Source of the DNA: Paenibacillus_D tarimensis_A | Lineage (GTDB): Bacteria; Bacillota; Bacilli; Paenibacillales; Paenibacillaceae | Length of the DNA: 64,000 nucleotides | Assembly (NCBI GenBank): GCA_041281825.1 | Contig: CP166298.1 | Location: forward strand, 3,038,001-3,102,000 | Reading direction: 5' to 3' | In this document: piece after piece, positions 1 through 7,695 of the stretch | How positions within the stretch are numbered: position 1 is the stretch's first letter | Layout of the letters: each line of letters starts with the position of its first letter | Made by a program: the position numbers and the translations under genes | Notes under the pieces: generated by a model | What the model was told of the DNA's origin: nothing | The model's database searches: none | What the model saw: the letters and a program-made list of their open reading frames with translations, nothing else

Positions 1-2
1 GA

Positions 3-206
3 AATAAAATTGGAAAACAAGCTGCGATAAAAGCATTTAACTTGTATCCGGGGAACTGGCGCGTAAGTGAATTCGATTGGAATACTCCAGCACAAAACTT
101 TTGGAGGAATGTTATCAAGGAATATACAAATGATAATTATAATGAAATTAGAAGAAAAGACAATAGAGGCCCTTCACAAGAGTTTACAAATTACAATTGT
201 AATTAG
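3..206 (+). CDS. GNAT N-acetyltransferase, C-terminal part (5' end off window)
   Basis: The third forward frame is open from the window edge to a TAG at 204-206. It reads as the last 67 residues of a GNAT acetyltransferase: a helix starting GKQAAIKAFNLYPGNW, then a strand and the NTPAQNFWRNVIKEYT segment that in this family closes the acetyl-CoA fold. The family transfers acetyl groups from acetyl-CoA to small amines or proteins; the substrate cannot be read here. An overlapping open frame at 67-264 is a shadow, since only this frame has family-like sequence. A repeat A copy begins 55 bp after the stop. Confidence 0.75.
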   Translation, partial: NKIGKQAAIKAFNLYPGNWRVSEFDWNTPAQNFWRNVIKEYTNDNYNEIRRKDNRGPSQEFTNYNCN

Positions 207-261
207 CTCAGATTGGGGGAACGACCACAGGCTTACTGATATTATAACAAAAGTATTCAAT

Positions 262-343
262 TAACGAAGAACAAGAGCTCAATATAACACACGAGGCTGC
301 CGCGGATCAAACCGGCAGCCTCGTTAAGCTATTGGGCAGGATT
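262..343 (+). repeat. Repeat A copy 1 (nested hairpin)
   Basis: The layout is an AACG box, an outer arm around AAGAGCTC, an inner arm GAGGCTGCCG, a 10-nt loop, the matching arm CGGCAGCCTC, an outer arm AAGCTATTG and the box GGGCAGGAT. The inner stem is perfect over 10 bp. The outer arms pair with one or two mismatches. It separates the GNAT gene from the kinase-like gene. Confidence 0.8.
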
Positions 344-453
344 GCTTAATCACTACACGAATACCTTAGATATGACGGATTTTACTATGTTCGCAAAAAA
401 GACGTTAGCTGAAAGATACGCAATGATTATTATTTGAAGAGGTGATGATTAAA

Positions 454-1038
454 TTGAAGCAAGGGATAATAGTTTTTCTAAATGGAACTTCAAGTTCCGG
501 AAAGACTTCCATATCGACTGAACTATTAAACCAAAATGAAATCTCGTTTTATCATTTATCAATTGATGATTTTTTTAATGGATTGTTTCATGACTACATT
601 GATTTCATTAACACCAAATATGCAGAAGATGTGCAAGGCCCAACCCATATAATTATTGAACCATTGATTACTTTGTTTTATTCAACAATTAAATTTATGT
701 CGGTAATGGGGACGAATATCATTGTAGATACAGTAAATGATACTGACGATCGATTTAATACATTTCTAGGTTTATTAATGGATCATCCTGTACTGCTTGT
801 AGGAGTAACTTGCTCGAAAGAGGAGCTTATTAGGAGAGAAAAACTAAGGGGAGATAGAGAGATTGGTTTAGCAATCTCACAGTATGATAAAGTTTATTGC
901 CTTAATGAGTATGACCTTGAACTAAATACTGAAACCTTGAGTCCAGATGAATGCGCCAATTTGATATTAAATTTTATTAGATCAAATCGTGAATATTCTG
1001 CTTTTAAGAAGCTAAATAAAAGAAGCAGTACGAGTTAG
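454..1038 (+). CDS. Chloramphenicol phosphotransferase-like P-loop kinase
   Basis: A protein of about 194 aa with an N-terminal Walker A loop GTSSSGKTS (about residues 11-19), an aspartate-rich SIDDFF segment after the second strand, an RxxxRGDR lid-like segment (about 125-136) and a C-terminal YDLELNTETLSPDECA segment. This order matches the chloramphenicol 3-O-phosphotransferase family (CPT, PF07931), which uses ATP to phosphorylate the drug's hydroxyl; related P-loop proteins include zeta toxins. Start codons at 442 (GTG) and 445 (ATG) overlap the ribosome site AGAGGTGAT, so TTG at 454, about 7 bp downstream, is preferred. The actual substrate is unknown. The gene lies alone between repeat A copies 1 and 2, like a cassette. 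Confidence 0.7.
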   Translation: MKQGIIVFLNGTSSSGKTSISTELLNQNEISFYHLSIDDFFNGLFHDYIDFINTKYAEDVQGPTHIIIEPLITLFYSTIKFMSVMGTNIIVDTVNDTDDRFNTFLGLLMDHPVLLVGVTCSKEELIRREKLRGDREIGLAISQYDKVYCLNEYDLELNTETLSPDECANLILNFIRSNREYSAFKKLNKRSSTS

Positions 1039-1120
1039 TAGTTCATTGAAGCCGTATCCTTCAGATAACACCATGTTTCATGCTTCGGGGCATTTGACAG
1101 AGTTCACAGAGTTCATTACG

Positions 1121-1195
1121 CTAACGGAGAACAATAGTTCAATACCGAAAGGGCTGCCGCTCGGCAGCCCTTCATTACGCGATCGGGCAGGATAG
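1121..1195 (+). repeat. Repeat A copy 2
   Basis: CTAACGGAGAA box, TAGTTC segment, then a perfect inner hairpin GGGCTGCCG/CGGCAGCCC with a 2-nt loop, TTCATTACGC, and the terminal box GGGCAGGATA. It sits between the kinase-like gene and grpB-like gene. Confidence 0.8.
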
Positions 1196-1216
1196 TAAGA
1201 AAGGTGGATAAATGAA

Positions 1217-1729
1217 ATGGCTGAAGAAGTAAGTATTTTAGAATATAAGCCAGAGTGGTTTCAGCAGTTCAAGCAGGAAAGGGAAAGGTTAAATATAGTT
1301 TTCGACGATAAAGCCATTGCTATTGAGCATATCGGGAGCACTTCTATAATAGGGCTCCCGTCAAAACCAATAATTGATATTGCTGTTGGAATTGTCGATT
1401 TGAGCGAAACGGACTCATTAATTGAACCCTTAGAATCAATTGGTTACGAATATGTTCCCAAGGCTGACTTTCCGAAACGTCGGTTTTTTCGAAAAGGAGC
1501 ATGGCGTAAGGGAACGCACCACCTACACGTTTATGAAATATCCAGCGATGAATGGAATAATAACCTTCTATTTCGTGATTACCTCAGAAACCACCCAGAG
1601 AAAATGTTGGAATATGCCAAACTCAAAAAGCACCATGCTTCCTTATATGCAGCAGATAGAGCTACTTACACCCAAATGAAAGCACCATTTATTCGAAGAA
1701 TTATTGAATTGTCTAAGGCTGAGGATTAA
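1217..1729 (+). CDS. GrpB family protein (UPF0157)
   Basis: A 170-aa protein with the hallmarks of the GrpB/UPF0157 family: an early EYKPEWFQQFKQE segment, the nucleotidyltransferase-like core IEHIGSTSI-GLPSKPIIDIAVG (about residues 36-58) and a downstream THHLHVYE segment near residue 101. The family has a minimal nucleotidyltransferase fold, and its biochemical role is poorly established; some members are fused to dephospho-CoA kinase. Length is normal. The ATG at 1217 follows GAAAGGTGG by about 8 bp; the nearby ATG at 1212 is out of frame and stops quickly. It is a stand-alone gene downstream of repeat A copy 2. Confidence 0.85.
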   Translation: MAEEVSILEYKPEWFQQFKQERERLNIVFDDKAIAIEHIGSTSIIGLPSKPIIDIAVGIVDLSETDSLIEPLESIGYEYVPKADFPKRRFFRKGAWRKGTHHLHVYEISSDEWNNNLLFRDYLRNHPEKMLEYAKLKKHHASLYAADRATYTQMKAPFIRRIIELSKAED

Positions 1730-1864
1730 ATAAACATACGATAGTTGAATGCTAAAAGAGTTGCCTTTTTCCAATTGAATAACCTTTTCAGGGCGATAAA
1801 ATCAATCGTCTGTCGGAAAATGTTCGAGCATTGTATGGTATTGGAAAAGGAGGATGACAATGAT

Positions 1865-2434
1865 TTGTTGTGGAGAAGCCTCGCCAGCCATGTTCTTGAT
1901 CAGTCGAAGCTTGATTTCCAGTCGCTGAAAAAACTCGGAGACCGGGCACTCGGGCAACTGAAATCAGATGAAGCTTTGCATTGGGCTCCGGACCCAGAAT
2001 CGAACAACGCCGCTGTCATCATCAATCATATGTCCGGTAACATGATTTCACGCTGGACTGATTTTTTGACGAGTGACGGCGAGAAGCCGGATCGAAATCG
2101 GGATCGTGAATTCGAGGACGATCATGCGAAACTCGAGGAACTGCTTAAGCGATGGGAGACTGGCTGGCGAATATTGTTTAAAGCACTGGATGAGCTTGAA
2201 CCGGACCAACTGTTAAGGAAGGTGATGATTCGGGGGCAGAAGCACACCGTGATTCGGGCGATCCATCGCCAACTGACCCATTACGGCTATCATGTCGGTC
2301 AACTGGTTTACGTCGCCAAAGCGTGTAGCGGTCAAGAGTGGCAAACCCTTAGCGTGCCTAAAGGCGGGTCAGATGCATTCAACGAACAGATGATTCGAAA
2401 GGTGAAAGCGGAACGAAAGGAATACACCACCTAG
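1865..2434 (+). CDS. DUF1572 / DinB-superfamily protein
   Basis: A protein of about 189 aa. The core NNAAVIINHMSGNMISRWTD with a following DGEKPDRNRDREF segment is characteristic of DUF1572 proteins, which belong to the DinB/YfiT four-helix superfamily. A C-terminal HRQLTHYGYHVGQLVYVAK segment supplies the histidines expected for metal binding, with the N-terminal HMSGN histidine completing the set. Biochemical activity is unknown for most members; some relatives are metal-dependent thiol transferases. The open frame starts at 1745, but AAAAGGAGG at about 1846-1854 points to TTG at 1865 as start. No repeat A separates it from the preceding grpB-like gene; copy 3 follows about 85 bp after its stop. 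Confidence 0.75.
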   Translation: MLWRSLASHVLDQSKLDFQSLKKLGDRALGQLKSDEALHWAPDPESNNAAVIINHMSGNMISRWTDFLTSDGEKPDRNRDREFEDDHAKLEELLKRWETGWRILFKALDELEPDQLLRKVMIRGQKHTVIRAIHRQLTHYGYHVGQLVYVAKACSGQEWQTLSVPKGGSDAFNEQMIRKVKAERKEYTT

Positions 2435-2518
2435 GTAAACACTGAAGTTAAGCAATAGACATAGCTAGATTTTCGGGGAACGACCGATGAAGAAATAATA
2501 AGCATTAGTAAGAAGGAC

Positions 2519-2602
2519 TGAACTAACGGAGACGATAGTTCAATAAAACAACGGCAGTATATGACTTTATTTTCTCATTCATGGCTGCCGCTGTTTCAAT
2601 TC
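2519..2602 (+). repeat. Repeat A copy 3, joined to repeat C
   Basis: Begins TGAACTAACGGAGACGATAG and continues to a loose inner hairpin (AACGGCAG paired with CTGCCGCTG-type sequence around 2570-2592). The usual terminal GGGCAGGAT box is replaced by the start of repeat C, so the two elements abut. Confidence 0.65.
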
Positions 2603-2767
2603 TGTCGGAGGACAAGAACATATATGCATAAGAAGCCGCGGGATGTGCGGCTTTTTTCATTTTAACGATATATGTTCTTGTCACAAGTCAGTGACAAGAA
2701 CATATAGTTTGCCGAATAAGGACAAGAACATGTATTGTTTTCCTTAGTTGAGAATGGTTATTAATGA
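2603..2767 (+). repeat. Repeat C copy 1
   Basis: About 160 bp: TGTCGGAGGACAAGAACAT, a GCCGCG/GCGGC hairpin with a T tract, then the arm ACGATATATGTTCTTGTCAC facing an inverted copy, GGACAAGAACATGTATTG and the tail GAGAATGGTTATTAATGAG. The box GACAAGAACAT occurs three times direct and once inverted. Closely similar copies lie at 11019, 17463 and 33332. The downstream gene is reduced to a fragment. Confidence 0.85.
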
Positions 2768-2908
2768 GGAATTAAGAACTTTGCAAAATGGTTGATTGAT
2801 AATGCGGATACGGCATATACTCCATCAATGCCAACGATTGATACTACGAATACGGATGTAACCGAAGTTGCATCTCAGATTAAAGAATGGGTTGTCCATC
2901 TCGCTTGA
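2768..2908 (+). pseudogene. C-terminal remnant of an unknown gene cut by repeat C
   Basis: Immediately after repeat C a frame runs for about 46 codons to a TGA at 2906-2908, with a coherent protein-like sequence (KNFAKWLIDNADT, then VTEVASQIKEWVVHLA). It has no start codon or ribosome site of its own. The likely reading is the tail of a gene whose 5' part was removed when repeat C arrived. The stop codon overlaps the TGAACTAACGG start of repeat A copy 4. The family is not recognised. Confidence 0.4.
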
Positions 2909-2990
2909 ACTAACGGATGACAAGAGCTTAATACAATATAACACCATGGAGCTGCCGCGGAACGATGCCGGCAGCTCCATTAAGCTATAC
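2907..2990 (+). repeat. Repeat A copy 4, fused to an IS150-like element
   Basis: GAACTAACGG box, outer arm AAGAGCTTAAT, inner stem ATGGAGCTGCCG/CGGCAGCTCCAT (12 bp perfect), outer arm ATTAAGCTAT. The outer arms pair perfectly over eight bases although their sequence differs from other copies, which indicates pairing is conserved. The terminal GGGCAGGAT box is missing: IS150-like sequence begins instead. Confidence 0.8.
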
Positions 2991-3479
2991 GGTGGAAGTT
3001 AAACTTCAAGCGGTTCAAGACTACCTTTCCGGGAAGTACTCACAGAACGAAATCATAAAAATATACCGCATTGCAAGCCGCACTCAACTCAGGAACTGGA
3101 TTACAAAGTATAATAGTCATAGCGGTCTTGGATCGTATAAGAACGGAGGCGCAGCCGCTATGACAAAGGGACGGACAACAACCTGGGAAGAACGGATCGA
3201 CATCGTATTATACTGCCTTTCTCAAAATCGTGATTATTACAAAGCAGCAGAAAAGTATCAAGTTTCTTATCAGCAAGTATATCAATGGGTGAAGAAATAC
3301 GATGCCGGGGGAGAAGATGCTCTCCAGGACCGACGCGGGAGAAACAAACCAACAGAAGAATTAAGTGAAGCGGATCGGCAAAGCTTGCCATGAAGAAGTT
3401 AGAAGCGGAGAACGAACGACTGCGAGCGGAGAATGCTCTGTTAAAAAAGTTAGAGGAACTCGAAAGGAGGCGTTTTTAA
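2965..3479 (+). pseudogene. IS150-like orfA (HTH protein), 5'-truncated and frameshifted
   Basis: Two helix-turn-helix units typical of IS3 orfA are visible (residues about 10-60 and 70-125), the second ending YQQVYQWVKKYDAGGEDAL. The apparent first codons (MPAAPLSY) are encoded by repeat A copy 4, so the native start is lost. The frame stops at 3393, but the leucine-zipper tail of orfA (MKKLEAENERLRAENALL) continues in another frame from 3390 to 3479. Restoring one A in the AAA run near 3381 rejoins them. It is probably non-functional unless the shift is a sequencing error. Confidence 0.75.
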
Positions 3480-4400
3480 GCCGAGTACGTCAGGAGAACA
3501 TCTATCTATCCATTTAAGCTGTACAGCAAAGCATGGGGTTTAGCATTCAGTTCCTATGTAAAGTGGCAGGTATTCCCCGTTCAGGCTACTACAAGTGGTT
3601 AAAACGGGGAATCAGCTTCCAAGAGCGAGAAAACGAGCGTCTAGCTGATGCTATGATCTTGCTTTATGAGAAGGTGGATGGTATCTTTGGCTACCGCCAG
3701 TTAACTCTTCATTTGAGGAAACAGTTGGATCGAGCGATTAACCACAAGCGGGTTTATCGCCTGATGAAACTGGCGGGGATCCAATCGGTTATTCGTCAGA
3801 AGAAAAAGAAATACGTTAAATCCACGCCAGAACAAATCGCGGATAATCTGTTGAATCGTGAATTTACTGCTGAGAAGTCAAATGAAAAATGGGTGACCGA
3901 CGTAACTGAAATGCAGTACGGGACGGGGCAAAAAGCTTATCTCAGCGCAATCTTAGACCTTCACGATAAATCCATTGTAGCCTACGTCCTTGGCCACTCC
4001 AATAACAATAAACTCGTTTTCACAACGCTGGACTTGGCTTTAAAAGCCGCACCTAGAACATCGCCAATGTTGCATAGTGATCGAGGGTTTCAATATACGT
4101 CATGGGGCTTTAAAAGGCGCCTAGAAGCACATGAGATGACGCAGAGTATGTCGAGGGTAGGCAAGTGCATCGATAACGGCCCTATGGAATCATTTTGGGG
4201 TACGCTCAAGAGCGAAAAATACTATCTCCACAAATATCAGACATTCGATGCGTTAAAGAAGGATATCGATGATTACATTCACTTCTACAACTACGAGCGG
4301 TTACAGAAAAAACTAAATTGCCTTAGCCCGATGGAAGCGCGAGCTAAGGCAGCTTAATCATTTTATTTTATTCCACTGTCTACTTGACGGGTGCAGTTCA
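2985..4400 (+). mobile_element. IS3-family (IS150-like) element, left end missing
   Basis: The right end reads, on the minus strand, TGAACTGCACCCGTCAAGTA, a typical IS150-group terminal repeat ending at 4400. No matching left terminal repeat exists upstream of the transposase; the sequence passes directly from repeat A copy 4 into orfA. The element therefore lost its left end or recombined into the repeat, and should be immobile on its own. Its orfA also carries a frameshift. The left boundary is approximate. Confidence 0.8.
3533..4357 (+). CDS. IS150-like orfB transposase (DDE integrase core)
   Basis: A 274-aa product with an N-terminal HTH_21 segment (about residues 30-90) and an rve/DDE catalytic core: the first D in WVTDVTEMQY (about 123), the second in MLHSDRGFQYTS (about 184) and the E in GPMESFWGTLKSE (about 219). 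In the IS3 family orfB is normally expressed as an orfAB fusion by -1 frameshifting. The junction 3460-3535 contains stops in the frames examined, and about 20 residues upstream of MGFSIQF are scrambled, so fusion expression is doubtful. The catalytic residues are intact. Confidence 0.85.
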   Translation: MGFSIQFLCKVAGIPRSGYYKWLKRGISFQERENERLADAMILLYEKVDGIFGYRQLTLHLRKQLDRAINHKRVYRLMKLAGIQSVIRQKKKKYVKSTPEQIADNLLNREFTAEKSNEKWVTDVTEMQYGTGQKAYLSAILDLHDKSIVAYVLGHSNNNKLVFTTLDLALKAAPRTSPMLHSDRGFQYTSWGFKRRLEAHEMTQSMSRVGKCIDNGPMESFWGTLKSEKYYLHKYQTFDALKKDIDDYIHFYNYERLQKKLNCLSPMEARAKAA

Positions 4401-4416
4401 ATAAAGGATGGCCCTA

Positions 4417-4474
4417 AAACTTGCCGTTACAGACATCGCGGTGAACCGTATCATAAATAAGGGCAAGTTTTTAA
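4417..4474 (+). repeat. Repeat B copy 1 (hairpin)
   Basis: AAAACTTGCC opens and GGCAAGTTTTT closes a long stem-loop whose loop contains GTTACAGACATCGCGGTGAA. The loop and left arm recur at 6339-6376. The T-rich 3' side could act as a terminator for the upstream transposase region. Confidence 0.5.
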
Positions 4475-4495
4475 GCCAAAGGGTCACGGCTGACC

Positions 4496-5458
4496 TTAGA
4501 ACATAATAATCACATTACCTTTTTTTCGTTCGGTCTCTACATATTTGTGGGCATCTGGAAGGAGTTCCAGAGGATATCGACGATCAATCACGGCTTTCAG
4601 CGTTCCATTATTTGCGAGTTCCATGAGAAACGCCAAATTTGCTTTGTTTTGCATAAGGCCGGCTGTTGCGAAGACGGCCCGTTTGCCTTTAAACAGAGAG
4701 GTCCACATCATCTGTATAACGATAGACAGCTTGGGTACGGTAGACAGATAAATTCCCTTGGCCGTAAGTACACGCTTGCATGCCGAGAAGGAGCGTTTGC
4801 CTACAGCATCAAATACGACATCATAAGCTTTGTCCGCCTTCGTGAAATCCTCCTGAGTATAATCAATAATGAAATCAGCGCCTGCTTTTCTTACCAGACT
4901 AACGTTACCGGCAGAGCAAACACCGGTTACTTCAGCGCCATAGAATTTGGCTAATTGCACAGCGTAGATGCCGACAGCCCCCGAGGCACCATTAATCAGC
5001 ACTTTCTGTCCCTTCCGCAACTTTGCCTTATCTCTTAGAAACGTCAACGCGGTGGCGCCCCCGTCACAGACGCCGATGGCTTCTTCAAAGGAGATGTTGT
5101 CCGGTATAACCGCTAGGGGGCTCTCTTCGGAAAGACACTTATATTCGGCATAAGCACCAAAGTTTTTGACGCTCATCCCCAATAAACGATCCCCCGCTTT
5201 AAAATGATTCACTTCTTTGCCGACCGCTTCGACCTCTCCGGCTAATTCGCATCCTCCAACGGCAAATTTTGGTCTGGAAAGTCCGTAGATTAATTTAATA
5301 ATTGGCGGATCGCCCTTGCGAAAAGCGCAGTCCGACGGACCTACTACGGCAGCTTGGATACGAATGAGAACCTCCTTGTCTCCAGGCGACGGTTTCGGGA
5401 TTTCTTGTGGGACGATCACTTCCGGTTGACCATACGAGATTTGTACCATAGCTTTCAT
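4496..5458 (-). CDS. MDR-superfamily NAD(P)H-dependent oxidoreductase (quinone reductase-like)
   Basis: A 320-aa medium-chain dehydrogenase/reductase. The N-terminal GroES-like half (about 25-110) includes GCELAGEVEAVGKEV; the Rossmann half has the nucleotide loop NGASGAVG (about 154-161) and YPLELLPDAHKYVE near the C-terminus. The cysteine ligands of the structural zinc site are absent, which fits the zinc-independent quinone reductase-like branch that reduces quinones or enones with NADPH. The ATG at 5458 follows AATAGGAGGTTAG. It is divergent from a Crp/Fnr-type regulator 147 bp away, which plausibly controls it. It is the only minus-strand gene in the first 23 kb. Confidence 0.85.
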   Translation of the reverse strand: MKAMVQISYGQPEVIVPQEIPKPSPGDKEVLIRIQAAVVGPSDCAFRKGDPPIIKLIYGLSRPKFAVGGCELAGEVEAVGKEVNHFKAGDRLLGMSVKNFGAYAEYKCLSEESPLAVIPDNISFEEAIGVCDGGATALTFLRDKAKLRKGQKVLINGASGAVGIYAVQLAKFYGAEVTGVCSAGNVSLVRKAGADFIIDYTQEDFTKADKAYDVVFDAVGKRSFSACKRVLTAKGIYLSTVPKLSIVIQMMWTSLFKGKRAVFATAGLMQNKANLAFLMELANNGTLKAVIDRRYPLELLPDAHKYVETERKKGNVIIMF

Positions 5459-5605
5459 GAGTCTAACCTCCTATTATTAATGCTTTCTTTGCAGATCAAA
5501 TTAAAAGCAATTTCTTGTGCTCCATTGTAATGACCCTTTACAAAAGGTTTTCTAAAGGTAGATAATGGGTGAGAACGGACGGGAAGGAGATGAACAAAAA
5601 TTGCA

Positions 5606-6190
5606 ATGAAAGACATCTTTTATAAATATTTGTCAGAATTGACTTCCCTAAACAAAGATGAACAGCAAGCTATTGTGGACGAGATTTGTATAGAAGAGTT
5701 CAAAAAGGGGGACGTTCTTTTTCGACAAGGAGATACCCCTACAAAATGTTATTTCGTCCTGAAAGGTTGCGTAAGACAGTATTCGATCGATGAAGAGGGA
5801 AGAGAGGTCACATCCAATTTCTATACCGAAGAGCAGGCCATCGCCATTTTCGATCATCACAAACCAGATAAGTTGTCTAATTTCACTTTCATATGCGTTG
5901 AGGATTCGGTAATGGCCGTTGGCGACTTGGATTCGGAAAAGGATATGTACAACAAACATCCTCAATTGGAGTCGATGACCCGCAGGATGATTGAGGCGAA
6001 CTTTATTCAGATTCAAGAGGAATTCGCTGCATTTATCGCTTCTTCGCCTGAAGAACGCTTCAGGACGCTGCTAATGAAACGTGCAACTCTCATCGACCGG
6101 GTACCCCAACATCAACTGGCCAGTTATCTCGGCATCACTCCGGAGTCACTGAGCAGAATTAAGAAGAGAATCAACCAGGACTTTCGCTGA
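5606..6190 (+). CDS. Crp/Fnr-family transcriptional regulator
   Basis: A 194-aa protein with a cyclic-nucleotide-binding-type beta-barrel (about residues 25-115; FKKGDVLFRQGDTPTKCYFVLKGCVR) followed by a connecting helix and a short C-terminal DNA-binding region ending HQLASYLGITPESLSRIKKR, the recognition helix of the YeiL/Crp class. No cysteine cluster for an Fe-S centre is present. The good ribosome site AAGGAGATGAA lies about 10 bp before an ATT and about 15 bp before the ATG at 5606, so the start is slightly uncertain. The divergent arrangement suggests it senses a stress signal and regulates the neighbouring oxidoreductase. Confidence 0.85.
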   Translation: MKDIFYKYLSELTSLNKDEQQAIVDEICIEEFKKGDVLFRQGDTPTKCYFVLKGCVRQYSIDEEGREVTSNFYTEEQAIAIFDHHKPDKLSNFTFICVEDSVMAVGDLDSEKDMYNKHPQLESMTRRMIEANFIQIQEEFAAFIASSPEERFRTLLMKRATLIDRVPQHQLASYLGITPESLSRIKKRINQDFR

Positions 6191-6338
6191 TCCATTACAA
6201 TAACCTTGGAATACGCATGAAAAACCTTAATGATTAAGTAATGATAATATTGTAACTAGGGAAATTTTTAAGTGCATTGACTTTAGTCAAGAGACGAGCT
6301 TGGAAATATGGAACCTTCGTATGCCGTGTGAAGAACGA

Positions 6339-6376
6339 AACTTGCCGTTACAGAAAGCGCGGTGAACCGTACCATC
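6339..6376 (+). repeat. Repeat B copy 2 (partial)
   Basis: AAACTTGCCGTTACAG followed by GCGCGGTGAACCGTA matches repeat B copy 1 at 4417 with few differences. The closing arm GGCAAGTTT is missing; a divergent repeat A follows within 20 bp. Confidence 0.5.
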
Positions 6377-6392
6377 TAAGGCTAGATCATTG

Positions 6393-6472
6393 AGCTAACG
6401 GGAAACGATAACGAAATGATATGACTGGAGCAGGCGCCACGGCGACCTGCTTTTGATCTTTGAAACGGCAGA
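6393..6472 (+). repeat. Repeat A copy 5 (divergent)
   Basis: Starts GCTAACGGGAAACGATAAC. The inner stem is GAGCAGGCGCC/GGCGACCTGCTTT with a bulge instead of the GGCTGCCG arm, and the end reads TTTGAAACGGCAG. Confidence 0.5.
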
Positions 6473-6608
6473 TTAATGTAAAGAAATATTATGCTATTAG
6501 GCAGTTTAGTTCGGTATTTAATCAGGTATTAGAAGAAGATAGTACTATTCAATCAAACTAAATCGCTATATAGTTTTCTTATCGGGTACTCTTGAGGGAG
6601 GAATAACA

Positions 6609-6884
6609 TTGATTAAGCTTATCTTACCTGTAGTGATTTCTTTAGTATTGTCGCTGTTTTATATTCTCAAGTTCAATAATATTCAAAAAAGTATCACTAT
6701 TATTTCAATCGGAACTGTTATTAATATGGTTTGTCTGCTTTTAGGAACTTTTTGGTTTTGGTCAACTGTAAGTGACGGAATAGCTCAAGGTATACAAAGC
6801 GTTATATATGGGATATGTTTTGGCGTTATATTATTAATAAACGTTATTGCAGTCATAGTTTTGAAAAAACGTAAGATCTCATAA
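6609..6884 (+). CDS. Small three-helix membrane protein
   Basis: A 91-aa protein starting with TTG at 6609, 7 bp after GAGGGAGGAA. It has three hydrophobic stretches (about residues 3-21, 28-53 and 62-84) with a short polar loop containing SDGIAQG and ends with a positively charged KKRKIS tail, suggesting a cytoplasmic C-terminus. No family is recognised. It lies alone between a divergent repeat A and copy 6, like the other cassette-style genes. Confidence 0.6.
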   Translation: MIKLILPVVISLVLSLFYILKFNNIQKSITIISIGTVINMVCLLLGTFWFWSTVSDGIAQGIQSVIYGICFGVILLINVIAVIVLKKRKIS

Positions 6885-6907
6885 TAATTCTGTTCCTTCT
6901 GTTGAGT

Positions 6908-6973
6908 TGACGGGTACGATAGCTCCATAATAACAGGCTGCCGGCATCGTCGACCAACTATCGGGCAGCATAG
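6908..6973 (+). repeat. Repeat A copy 6
   Basis: GACGGGTACGATAGCTCC, then GGCTGCCGGCATCGTCGACC and AACTATCGGGCAGCATAG. The outer arms ACGATAG/CTATCG pair. The inner stem is reduced. Confidence 0.7.
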
Positions 6974-7064
6974 TTCAATTATAATTATTTTCCCTAACCT
7001 GTTTATCTGTGAAAACTGTTAAACTGTTTATAAAGAAGGGTTCAATAGAGAGGGAAGAAGTTTA

Positions 7065-7580
7065 ATGCGTGTACCTGTTGAAATTCGGCAAATGATACAG
7101 ACCGACATCGAGCTGGTTTTTGATGGATTGTCTGGTCATGATGTTAGTAAACCTCTGGATTACATCAAGAGATGTTGGAGAGAAAATCTGAGCCAAGAAA
7201 GAACAACATTTTTGGCTCTATCCAACAAAGAATTTATTGGATGGGGACATCTTGTTTACAAGTCAGGATATGCATTTTTCCTGGATAATGGTATTCCCGA
7301 GATTCAAAATTTTGACGTAATACCGCCATATAGGAAACGTGGTGTGGGTTCTCAATTGATCGATGCCGTCGAAAGGTTTGCTTTTGATACGTATGATGTC
7401 ATTGGTATTGGGTTCGGACTATATGCTGATTATGGCACTGCACAAAGAATGTACGTTAAACGTGGCTATATTCCTGATGGCAGAGGGATTATGTACAATA
7501 ACTTACCCGTTGTACCTGGTAGCCTCATTCGGGCGGACGATGATTTAGCTTTGTTTCTAACCAAAGAAAAGCCAAAATAA
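7065..7580 (+). CDS. GNAT family N-acetyltransferase
   Basis: A 171-aa GNAT protein. The acetyl-CoA-binding motif A region is clear: NFDVIPPYRKRGVGSQLIDAVE (given here as strand plus R-K-R-G-V-G-S pyrophosphate loop, about residues 85-106), followed by motif B-like YADYGTAQRMYVKRGYIPDG (about 124-143), where the tyrosine preceding the loop is a usual general acid. The substrate cannot be assigned; small-molecule, antibiotic or protein amines are possible. Ribosome site GAGGGAAGAAG lies 6 bp before the ATG. The gene stands alone between repeat A copies 6 and 7. Confidence 0.85.
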   Translation: MRVPVEIRQMIQTDIELVFDGLSGHDVSKPLDYIKRCWRENLSQERTTFLALSNKEFIGWGHLVYKSGYAFFLDNGIPEIQNFDVIPPYRKRGVGSQLIDAVERFAFDTYDVIGIGFGLYADYGTAQRMYVKRGYIPDGRGIMYNNLPVVPGSLIRADDDLALFLTKEKPK

Positions 7581-7601
7581 GGTATTGGTTTTGTATTGAA
7601 C

Positions 7602-7672
7602 AAACGGGTACGATACCATCAAGCTCAACAGGCTGCCGATATGCTTGGCAGCCTGTTCCGCGAGGTATGCAT
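7602..7672 (+). repeat. Repeat A copy 7
   Basis: AAACGGGTACGATACCATCA, inner stem CAGGCTGCCGA/TTGGCAGCCTG, then GAGGTATGCATGG. The outer arm changes to GATACC paired with GGTAT, again different sequence with retained pairing. It starts about 20 bp after the acetyltransferase stop. Confidence 0.75.
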
Positions 7673-7695
7673 GGTTTTAGCTTCTAATATCGGTA

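Larger units (their letters stand above)
6191..6608. other. Gene-free stretch with repeats
   Basis: No supported gene. It carries the partial repeat B at 6339-6376 and a divergent repeat A at 6393-6472. The last 60 bp lead into the small membrane protein and its ribosome site. Confidence 0.5.

Noticed and set aside
67..264. 65-aa open frame at the left edge
   Set aside because: The overlapping third frame (3-206) reads as a GNAT C-terminus, so this one is a shadow; its sequence has no family features.
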